Of a DNA stretch of 64,000 nt, positions 38,301 to 50,300 are shown piece after piece. The stretch is from Periplaneta americana. Taxonomy: Eukaryota > Arthropoda > Insecta > Blattodea > Blattidae. Numbering within the stretch: position 1 is the first letter of the stretch; every line of letters begins with the position of its first letter. The position numbers and the translations under genes were made by a program. Where the stretch lies: NCBI RefSeq assembly GCF_040183065.1, contig NC_091120.1:183422396-183486395 (forward strand). The letters are read 5' to 3'. The notes under the pieces were generated by a model, which did not search any database, was not told where the DNA came from, and saw nothing but the letters and a program-made list of their open reading frames with translations.

Positions 38301-41300
38301 GTAATATAGGCCTTGGAATAGGAGCTGAACATCTATATATATTTTCATTTGATACAGTTAAAATTTTGTGATGCATATTTACGAATTAGATTATTTGGAA
38401 TGATTCAAAACATTTTATTTTCCATATTTCTTTATATTTCTTGTTGTAGTACATGCCTGAGAAAACCTCCCACATATATTTACATAATTCAACATTTTAT
38501 TTCAAATATGATTCATACTTTTTGCTTTCAAAGTTATCCTTGTCAGAAAATCGCTTCAAAATTATTTTAATAGGATCAGTGTTTCATAGATGGATTCTGG
38601 TATTATGGGAATTTGAAGTTGCGACCCACTAATTAATTTTGTAAAACGGAATTCATTATCGAAATATTTACTCATATTTAGAACTAGCCATACCATTGCG
38701 CTTCGCTGTACTTTGTTAGAAATAAATATAAAGTAATTACACAATTAAAATAGGACATTTCGTCCAGGGAACATCCGTGTTTGATAGAAGGATAAATCGT
38801 TTAATATGTTACTTAATTTAAATACGATCATTTTGGTGCAAGAATAAATCCTTTACCAAGTTTCCTAATTGTTATTATATGCAAAAAATTAAAATAGAAT
38901 GATTTGGTTCACAGAAATCCGTTTTTGGTGCAAGGATAATTCGTTTAATATTTTTCTAGACTAGTCTTGAATGCATCGTTCAATAAATCACTCCAAATTA
39001 ATGTCAATATAGAGTGGATTAAGTACAAAGATTTTTTTATATTGGTCTCACTGTGTATTTTTTCTTTGTTAAGTTTATGTATAGGGCCTACACGCTTTAA
39101 TTTCTGTGGTCATGTCACAAGTTTAGAATGTGTGGGTATAACAGTAGGCGTTTTTACTCTTAGCCTATATTATTATGATGTACTGAAGTACATATAATAT
39201 TTCCGTGCAGAAATTCTGCGTCATCATATGATGAAGGATTAGTGGAACAGAGGAAAATTCCCTCCGGCACCGGGATTTGAACCCAGGTTTTCAGCTCTAC
39301 TGCTGACCTCTATCCACTAAGCCACACTGGATTCCCATCTCGATGCCGGATTGAATGCTCTCAGTTTAAGTTCCACCTCTTGGGTTCCCTCTAGTGGCCT
39401 ACCCTCATGCACTGCGTCATAGATGTATGACAGTAGCACAATGTTCACACATGTGCAGAGGTGCACTCGTTATGAGTGACTAAGTGGCCGGGATCCGACG
39501 GAATAAGTGCCGTCTTAAATCACTAAGTGATTATTTTTCGCATATCACTTTTTAATGTAGATTTTCTACATATGTTTTACAAACTATATGGGGAGCTCAA
39601 GACTTATCTTGGTCTCCGAGTTTCATTCCAAAATGTGCCAGATATCCTTGCTTCACAAATTCTGTAATATTTTTTCTACGTTTCTCCTGGCAATATTCGC
39701 CAGAAATGTAGCAGAATGCGTTAGGGTCATTCAATTAATCTCTTCGTAAAGAACTCATATTGATCTCAAAATTGAAAAAAAAACAACTAAAGTACTTAAA
39801 AAGAAACGAAACAAAATAATATTACAAGTAATGGATAAAAGGTACTTATAATACTGTAAAGATTTATTAAAGTAAATGTTTGGATAACATTATAAATTGA
39901 ACACCCTGTATAACAAGAACTACAGCCAATCTGGAATAACTACCATCATTTATGGAACCAGCACACTCGATATACTACAAATTCGTTGAAAAACCCTTAG
40001 CAACAGAAAAGAGGTTTCTTTTTTTTTGGGGGGGGGGGCTATGATATATCATACGTGAGAGTGATTTTCGTAATATTAGATTATTTATGAAATGACGAAC
40101 TCAACTGCTTTGGTGGTTGAAAGTCATGGTCTCAACGAATCCTGTTAAGAGCAGTTCATTGTCCTTAAAATAACATCACAATTCAGTTTTCAGAAAATGT
40201 TCTAATTTCTAGACATAATTGGGACAAATGTAAATGGTCTATAATTACTGTATATTTCAGCCTGAAGTAAAGTGGGTAATGGTCTAATATTTAATAAAGG
40301 TTACGTTTTCCAGAAACTCCTGAATCTGATCGGTTTTACCCACATCAAACCAACGCCGCACGTTCTGTCAAAGATTCGCCCGATGCTCTGCTTTGATATG
40401 CCCGTCATCAGTTACATCTGCCAGAAATATTTAATATCAGTTAAGCAGATTGACTTACAAGGCATTAATCAAGTAAGTATTAACATAGGGGCCATATTCA
40501 TAGACATTCTTAGCGCGGGCTTCCGGTGGATGATCAGCGAACTAACGTTTTTCGTATTCATAAACTAGTGTTAAAGATATGATATGATATGATATGATAT
40601 GATATGATATGATATGATATGATATGATATGATATGATATGATATGATATGATATGATATGATATGATATGATATATGATATGATATGATATATGATATA
40701 TGTTTATTGTTTATTGTTAATAAAATAACATTGACAGAAATACAATCTTAGTTCTTCCCTGAAGGAGTAAAAAACTCGATCTGTGATATATGATATGATA
40801 TGATTTGATACATGATGAGATGATATGATTTGATATATGATATGTGATATGATGATATATGATGAGATGATATGATATGATATGATATGATATGATATGA
40901 TATGATATGATATGATATGATATGATATGATATCATATCATATCATATATGATATGATATATATCATATGATATGATATATATCATATGATATATTATAT
41001 ATGATATATATGATATGATTTATGATACGATACGATATAGGATACGATATGATATGATATGATATGATATGATATGATATGATATGATATGATATGATAT
41101 GATATGATATGATATGATATGATATGATATGATATGATATGAATCCTGTACAAATAATCAGTATATAGCCGGGGTTAGTTTAGCACGCTCGTAGCGCGGG
41201 CTAGCGAAATGTCTATGCATAGCACTCACAGATTTTAACTTAAGAGTGTTTTTTTTTTTTTACTTTAATTGCAATTTTTATGAACAAAGGCTATTCATGT

Positions 41301-44300
41301 GCAAATGAGATAATATTACAGAAAATAAAATGAAATTGGCAGAGAAAAACTAAATGCTTGCAGAAAATGTATCTTCAGTTTTGCATTGTTCACAACAAAT
41401 TCCATACATTCCCTTGAATAAGCGATTGGGTTTCGTTGGTAGAATTCTTGACAGCTTTATTTTCCTGAACAAGATCTAAGGGTTAGTGACATACAGGGTG
41501 AACCGTAACTAATTTAATTAATTTCAGAGGGATATTCTTTGAGTTATTTCAAACAAAAGTGTTTTATACAATTTTCCTCGTTCTTTCTTCCTTTTCGAAA
41601 TAACAATTGAGGGGTTGGCTGGAAGAAGGGCGTAATTCGAATTACGGCGTTTATCCGTAAAATGGCTATATGCGTTCTTTGGCGGCGTATCTACCAACCA
41701 CCACAACGTTATGCCTCTACTCCCAATAGATCGCAATAGAGAGGTATTATTGAATTGCGTCCGTCTTCCATCTCACTACTGTGTTTCGAGGACCGGCGAA
41801 GGTAACTGCAGGGTGTTCGCGTTGTCTGACGAATGTTCTGATCTATCCTATCTTTCGCCTAATGGAAGCGAATATAACCTTTCTGATGTTGAAAGTATCG
41901 GCGAAAATGAATTACATAAAAAAGGTAGAAAACGGAAACGGTTTAACAAACTATGAAAGAATAATCTAGGCAGCGACGACGAAATTACGGCAAAGTTTAT
42001 ACAAATAGGTCAGGAAAAATGGTGAAAGCAATACAGTATTACTATTTACTTTCGTCAATGGAGAATGAATATAAGGTACTAATAATATAGGTGTATGCAG
42101 TGCTATAAAATGATAGATCCAGGCTAGCAGTCAGTCATTTAGGAACGACCATATTTCTGACAGGTTAGCAGAAAAACATTTAAGTCAATTGCTTCCAGAA
42201 GAAATATGAGATGTCTACAGAGGAACAAGCCATTTTCCATTGAGGATATTGGAAAACTGGAATCAAAAACCAACAGGATACATTTCTTATGGGATATTTT
42301 GGAGAGGAGGACCATTAAGCAACGTCAACAACTATAAAACCACAGCATGAGAATGTTCTTGGTCATACAGTATCATGACAGACGAATTTTTATGCAAGTC
42401 CTTTATTCTGCCATTGTTTAAAATATCTAAGAAACGAGTGATAACTGTACAAAATATAGTGAAATTGGTGATATTTTAATGACAGATACGACAGGCAAAC
42501 ACTCCAATAGGCCTCACAAGATTCTAGATGTTGTTTATGTTAGGTTATTAGATTACTTAAAGTGGTATAGTGCTGGTAACGTGAAATAAGTGGGATTAAT
42601 TATTTTTTAATATTGTAATACAATTTAGTGAACGAATATATTATATATATTTATATTTTGTAGAACATATATTGTAACTTCATTATTGTAGTAAGGACCT
42701 AAGTATCTAGCCTTCCCTATAGAAATATAGAAAGGTTAACAGTATTGCACTATTTTCAAACCTCTTCTATGAAAAACGGCTCAATTAAAAAAATTGAATG
42801 CTTCATTCTCGTACAATATTTAAACGTTAACCATGGAACTCATTGTCATCACAAGAGAATGTATTACCCTGCAATATATAATAACGGAAGTGTGCACAAT
42901 GTGCAGGATAATATATTATTTTAGCTTTCGCTGCTGCAGAACTTGGTCAGTGAAACTAATCGGTTTTTACCAACGAGTTAGAAAGAGAAAGATATAGAGT
43001 GGTCATTGCGCCGCCATGTTTGAAGAAAATTGAACGACCGTCGGTAATGAACTTATGCGCCCAAAACAAAGTGGGCGTGGTGATAACTGACATTAGAATC
43101 GTCAGCTGTCTTAATTTCGTTTGCATAAATCAGTTAAACTGAAGTGGAAAAAACTAGTATTTCGTCAAATACGTGCTAGGAACTTAATCTAAACTTATGT
43201 ACGCTAAATTTAAAACACTTGAGCTATTCCTAGAAGGAATGCTTAAAAGAATAACCTAAGCAAAATTGTCATGTAGTAAGACAAGAAGTCCTAGCAAATA
43301 TACTGAAGAAAATGTTAATATTCCTAGGTTCTTTTAAATGCGACCTGCAACATTGCCTATAAAATGAACGAGTATGATTCGGATGATTTTATTAAATTGT
43401 TTTCCCAGTCTCTACACGTTGCAAAACTATTTACTATACCATAAGATATAGAATGAAAGTAGGCCCTATCTGTAGTAAACAACCTTTACCTCCAAGCTTG
43501 TAACGTGGGTGAAACATGACAAAACACGCTTTCAGTTTTTTTGTTACAGTGAAGTATAATTATTATCGAAATGTGAACGTGAGGCCAACAGTCGGCTGGT
43601 CTGTCTGAGCCTTTCAAGGGCTGTGGCACCACAGATAATTATTAGTGTATAATTGAGCACTCACGTACAATAATGGGATAAGTAGTTACGAAATATATTC
43701 ATACTTACCCCATTATTGCATGTGGGTGCTCAATTATGTTCTTTCATGTCCTTCCAGTCAAAATACTAACAACAATACGACCTACCCCAGAGTTTTGCGT
43801 TATTTTGGACGAGTGTCGAAATACAATTTTAATATTTGATTGTTATTACTAGGTTTGAAACGGAATTGTAGTGGTTTTATCCGTATTTAGTTTAACTTTA
43901 TTACTAGTGAACCATTTATTTGATTAATCGTTTGTCTTCGAAATAGGCCTACTTCTTACAAGCTACAGCTCATCGTCTTCTTGTATAAGCAGTAAGGACA
44001 GAAGGAGCAGAAATAAAGGATGCCGGTGTCGAAATACAGTTTTAATATTGTATTGCTATTTGTTTTTCACTGGGTCTGAAACGGAATTGTATTGGTTTTA
44101 TCCGTATTTAGTTTAAGTACATTACCAGTGAACCATTATTTTGTTTATGCCGGGCGTTGTTACACATTTATGCATGAAAAAAAAATGCTTCTAATTAACA
44201 AAACTATGGACTTAACTTCATAAAATTTACATGAAATACGATATATCAGTTGTCTTTTTCCTTTTGACATTGCAGTTATATGCAGCACACACAACAGGCA

Positions 44301-47300
44301 TGTTTTTTCTTCGTTTTTTTTGTACTTCTTACCTCCGTTATACAACATTGTAAGCAGACGAATTTTTACAAAGGTGGGCGCTTAGCTCAGATCTGCCGTG
44401 TTTCGCGGTGGCACCGCAAAGAGCGCTGTACATGACAACATGGCCACTCTATAATCTTCTCTTTCTAACTCGTTGGTTTTTACACTCCATCCATGGTATC
44501 TTCCACATAGTTCGTCACACAGTAAACACATGCACTCTTCGTTCGGGTCGTGAAAGCTGGTGTTGCGGCATATTTTGAAGTGGAAGCCGTGGGTCGCGAA
44601 TCTGGTCACCAGGTGCCTCTGTAGGTAGTTGGCCTCCTTCCAGTCCTCTCTGGCCATGGCGTCCGTGACGTAGAACTCCTCCCATATTTCTGCTTTCTTA
44701 CGTTGGTGTTCGAGGACGGTGCTCTCGTATGCTGATGTTGATGGCAGTAGAAATTGCAACCGTAGGTCTTCTAGTAACATAGGTTCTCTGGTTAGCTCAT
44801 AGACGATTCTGGATGGTGCAAATCTGGACAGGCCAAGTACCCGCTTCAGATATGTCGCTTTCACTTTCTCGAGGTCCTTCAGGTTACTTTTAGTGAGGTA
44901 TTGCCAGACGATTTCGAGGCTATATGTGATGATAGGCACTATTTTAACCGTGAAGATTTTCATCGCCGTTTCCAACGAGATCCTGGTTAGGTACTGAATG
45001 TCATTCATGGCGATCATTGCCCCTGCCACTCTATCTTTGATGTGGGCTGTGTATGTCGATCCATTTTGTTGCAGGGTTATCCTCATGTATTTAAAAGTCT
45101 TTACGTTGGTCAGTGGCTCGCCCTCCAGGTATAGGCACCGTGCAAGCTCCTCTGGTGGCGAGTGTTGTTACTAACTGCGGGACAGCAGCGATAGAGTTGT
45201 GCTTCAAGTGTATGAATGTACTTAACATCTCAGGTTAAATTATTAGAAATATGGATGATCCTAAAAAGCGGAAAGGTAATGCAAATTGCTGTGTTCTTGA
45301 GTGTAGTAATGCTTATAGGAACACACCAACCGATATTGTTTTTATTCGTTCCCAAAACAGAAAACTGAAGCGCAACGATGCTAATTGTGGATCCATGCAG
45401 TACGCAGACGAAAGTAAATCAGGCTACACTGCTTGTATCATAGTATTATTATATACTAGGCCTGATATAAAAATAGAATGTATATAGTATTGCGTTTATA
45501 AATAATCATTAAGTTAACAACGAGAGGAATTTATCATTTAAATTTCAAAAAGTACATAGGCCTAATTACTGAGTTCTTTACATATAGATTATGTATAATA
45601 TTAGCAACAATAAATAATAATATACTTATTTTTAAATGTATTCATATCGATATTTAATTCTTGATTACAAGTGCTGATGGTTCACCTTGGAAACCAACAC
45701 CGGCAGCAAGAATTTGCGGTATTCATTTTATTGGGAACGAGATCAGAACACCCCCAAAACTAGCACACCGTTCCCAGTATTTTTATAAGATATTACAAGA
45801 AAAAGACTGCCTCATCTCAACTAGCTCCGGAAAGGTACGAAGGAGACACATGAAGAAGAAGGAAAGATGAAAATTTCAGTTTAATGGAAGGCGAATGCTC
45901 AACAAGAGTTATTTCGAAAAATGAAGTAGCCATACAGACAGAAGTAAATGAAACCATTCTTAGTGATTTTGTTTTTTCTTTCACAATTGAATTGTGAGAA
46001 TTGGCTACTCAAGTATCTATTCCATTACATGCCCAACTGAAGTCTTAATGGGAGTGACATTTGTGGTTTCGAATATATTGTTAAAATTGCTGCCAAATGA
46101 AACACAATCATACCCGTAGAAGCATAATAAGAAATATTTCCAATTCTAACATTTAAACCAAAAATAGCTACCATAGATAGTCGAAACGCCCCCAAGATGT
46201 AGACCATACATATTATTTTTGCCATTTTTGTTAGTGAATTTCAAATCGAAAGCTTTCGAAAAATTCTGTCCAAGAGTAAGATTAGTAAATAAACTCGTCT
46301 ACTCATATTTTCCAATTAAAATGAAAACTGGATTGTCGTATTGTGCTATGAGGGTGATGTTCGGAGGTAACCCATTACTGCATAGCGTTCTAAAAATGGG
46401 ACGTGCGTAAAATACTGATTTCTATGGAACTTTTTCTTGTTTAGTATAGTTGGGGGCATTGTTTAAAAGGTAAATTATTACACTGTATTCTAGTGTTGCA
46501 GTGTTTGAATTCCGCGCGAACATTTGTTCATACCAGCTAATTTTTGACAAGACGGCAGGATAACAGTATTTTGTGACGCACAACGGGTAAGCTGATACAC
46601 TCAGGGACAAAAAAACCGGAAACTTCTATATCTGCTTGTATTTTGTTGCCAATTATTTCAAAATGGAACAAAACCCATTTAAACAAAATAATGTTTCATT
46701 TAGCACCTTATACGACAACATTTGAAAAAAAAAATCTCTGATGAGAAAATTTACAAAAAATTACAAAGAGCGTATAACTATGGCATCGTTTAGTCTAACT
46801 CTTTTTTTCATTTTATGGTGCCTTAAACATTAAAAACTCCTTTTAGTAACGGGTACTATCCCCTCTGGCTTGAATAACTGCATCTATACGTCTTGGCATG
46901 CTCCCAATTTGGTTAGCAATGTCTTCTTGAGGAATAAGTTCCCATTCTTCGCCAAGTGCTCGCCTCAACTCTTGTAACGATTCTGGTCTCGGTCATCTAT
47001 TCTTAACACGCCGTCCCAGCATGTCCCACACGTGTTCAATTGGGCTCATGTCTGGACTCCTTGCTGGCCATGGAAGAACATGGATTCCCACTTCTTGGAG
47101 ATAATCTCCGACCGCATGGGCAATATGCGGCCGTGCATTATCATGCATTAAAACAAAATTATCGCCTACAAATTGGCCAAATGGCACAACATGATCAGCC
47201 AAACATTCATTTATATACCTATCAGCTGTTAGTCTTCCATTTTCAACAAAAACCAACTCTGTACGAGCATCCGTACACACTCCTGCCCAAACCATCACTC

Positions 47301-50300
47301 CACCACCTCCATACGGCACATTTTCGGAAATGTAACACCTTGAAAATCGTTCTCCCCTCCTTCTCCAAACTCTTTCACGTCCATCAGATGAGCACAGATT
47401 GAAACGGGACTCATCGGTGAACAGAACACAGCTCCACTGTCCATTTCTCCAATCCCTGTGATCATTTGCAAAACACAGTCGTTCAACTCGATGCATCCTG
47501 AGAAGTCTGGGACCAGTTGCAGGTCTACTTGATATCAGTCCACTTTCTTTCAACCTTTTTCTAACTGTTTTGGCCGAAATTGGGCGTCCATGCATGTTAA
47601 CAAATTGCTGGGCTACACTAGTAGCTGGCAGGTTGCGCTCCCTAAGAACTCTCAACACCATGTACCTGTCTTCATTTGGATTTGTAGCTCTTGCACGACT
47701 CGAACCTGGTCTTCTGGTATATTCTAGGGTCTCTCTATACCGTTTTATGGCATCATGGGTTGTGCTTCTAGCCATATTCATAACATTTGCAATGTAACGT
47801 ACACTGCGTCCATCATCGTAAAGGGCTACAGCTCGAGCCACATCTTCAGGTCGCATCTTGTTTTAAGACAAATGTTACAACCCCACTTAAACTCAGAAAA
47901 TGTAAAAATAAAGAAATAACAAATGATAACGATAATGAAGCACAAAATGGTTGAGACGAAATTGTTATAGCTGAGACTCCGAAAGCAAAATTGGAATATT
48001 TGGTTGTAATGGCTTGTTTATAAAACAAAAAACAATCAACAATGTATACACGTCTCCATAACAACAGATGGCTACCATAATATTGCATGAGAAGATAATG
48101 TTTTGCAAAATACCAGCAAATATTAAAGTGTCCGGTTTTTTTGTCCCTGAGTGTATTTATTTTCACATAATGAGTTGAATACTTCAGTTTTCATGTGTCC
48201 TAAAATATGACGCCATGCAGTGTGCACTCCTGTAGTATTCTTTATAATATGTATATTGTTCCATTACATTGTTTTATTTCCAGTCTAACCGTGAGTGAAA
48301 TTCTGGGGTTAATGGGCAATCAAAATAATAATAGTGAGAGTCTAATATATGTGACATCTCCAGAACTTACCCATGATACAGATAAAGACAGTGATAAATC
48401 GGACGACGAGCATGAGTCTAATTTGAATAATCTTGACAGTAAAATGCTACTTAGTAGGAAAGCGGAATTACAGAAAAAAAATGTAATGATGATAATGTTG
48501 ATGAAAGTATGCCCGAGTCTTCTAACATATAAGCTGCAACGAATGATTTTGAAAGTACATTAGACAAAAATGAAGCTGAGCTCTCTCGCACAAGTTATTG
48601 CCATCCGAAAAGAAGGAAGCTAATATATGAAAATTCCAAGATAGGGAAGGTAATTCCAGGCTAGAAGGCCATCGTACTACTAGGCCTACAACTGCAAGTA
48701 CTATTATTATTACTACTACAACCACCACCGTACCGCGCCGTTGCATCATGGTCTAAGGCATCCTACCTCGGATTCGCGTTACGGAATGCGCGCTAGTTCC
48801 AGTCATCATGAGAAAAGAAATATTCTCATGAAATTTCGGCCAGTGTATGGGACCGGTGCTCACCCAGCATCATGATGCACTTGTGGAGCTACGATAGGTA
48901 GCGAAAATCCGGTTTCGGAAACTAGCTATTATTACTAATACAAGTACCAACGTACCGCGCCGTGGCATCGTGGTCTAAGGCATCCTGCCTTGGACTCGCA
49001 TTACGGAATGCGCGCTGGTTCGAGTCCTCATGGGGGAAGAAATTTTCTCATGAAATTTCGGCCAGTGTATGGGACCGGCAAATGCTTGGTTTCTGTACAG
49101 AAAAATGAAGCCTCAAAGCTCTTCAGAACCGCTCCTCAACTTTTGCCGTCTCCTGACTTTTATAGTACTGAAAAGGCATGGGGTGAGTTTCTACTAAGGA
49201 AAAATTGTTCCCATTCCATCAGGAGACATAAGATTTGATGGTCAAAACCACTGGCCAGTTGAAAATGAAACTCGTGAAGATGTGCTAAGTGTACAGGGAA
49301 AGCAAAGTTCATCTGCAGCAAGTGTCAAATTGGACTCCACCCTAAATGTTTCTACCCTTACCACACAAAATAGCGTTGTACAATGCGTAGGCTTGTGTGA
49401 GAAGGACAGTTGAACCACAGATTCTAATATGTATATGTATTTGCTACATAATAAATACATAAATACTATTTGAACTACAAAAGGGAGTTATTCTATTCAA
49501 CTAGGTATCACTGACCATTATGCATAGCGTCCTATTTATGGGACGGTCCTTAATTTTTATCCCAGAAAGTAAATAAAGTTAAAAATGGTAAGAAAGTATT
49601 CTTAAGTCACCAACTAGCAAACTTAAACTCAGAAACGCATTTTTCAAGTCATTAATAACTTTATACAGTAATGGGTCGTACAATTATAATTATAATGTAT
49701 TTTTACCGCCACTTTAATATTGTTGACATCCACAACGGTTACTGTAATTTTGGGTTTTGGCCTAGCAGAGAAAGTATTCAGGAAACAATACCTGAAATAT
49801 TGAAACATGTAGAATGACAATTAATTGTTCAGAAGTGGAATAGCCACCCAATGTGGATCAGATGGTGGCCTTCAAATCTAAACGCTACCGAGGCAAATCG
49901 AGTGACACATTCATAACAACTGATTGCGGATTATTGACTTTATTAGAAGGTGGTGATGAAATCAGGTTTTCCCGGAATAATAACAAACCTCTTCGATAAA
50001 GGGATCATTGTTGTTACTCCACCGTATCTGCACGATGATAAATTAACAGCTGAAGAAGTCGAAACTACTTACAGCGTTGCCAGTGTTCGAATTCATGTTG
50101 AAAGGTGCATTCAGCGAATTAAAATATACAGTATAACATTTTACACAAATTATCAATTGAACTGCTTCCGCATGTTGATCTTGTTGTTTATTCAACTGTC
50201 CAAAGAGAAGTCTGAACCTCATAAGTGATACCAACAAGGCACCACTTATGAGGCAACTAGGCCAGAATATCATGGGGTAGAGTGGCCAGTTCCTTTTCCC

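Larger units (their letters stand above)
45251..50228 (+). pseudogene. THAP-domain / DDE_Tnp_4 transposase relic
   Basis: The first part (45251-45410) reads NANCCVLECSNAYRNTPTDI then VFIRSQNRKLKR. The second (about 45661-45868) reads DGSPWKPTPAARICGIHFIG, completing the C2CH THAP pattern with the W..P...C..HF signature; an intron probably separates them. Later frames give WPSRESIQETIPEILKHVE (about 49760), NVDQMVAFKSKRYRGKSSDT and FITTDCGLLTLLEGGDE (49850-49965), then GFPGIITNLFDKGIIVVTPP and VASVRIHVERCIQRIKIYSI (49965-50130), typical of the carboxy half of DDE_Tnp_4 nucleases. It is disrupted by frameshifts, SINEs and the Tc1 element at 46598-48153. Confidence 0.7.

Noticed and set aside
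40272-40568. Taking the full 98-codon open frame as exon 5
   Set aside because: The acceptor at 40313 and donor at 40473 keep phase and family spacing; the frame beyond the donor enters a MITE.
40748-40936. Frame of repeated ISYH on the minus strand
   Set aside because: Translation of the GATAT satellite.
47040-47402. 120-codon plus frame antisense to the Tc1 transposase
   Set aside because: Shadow of the transposase coding strand, which has clear DD34E motifs.
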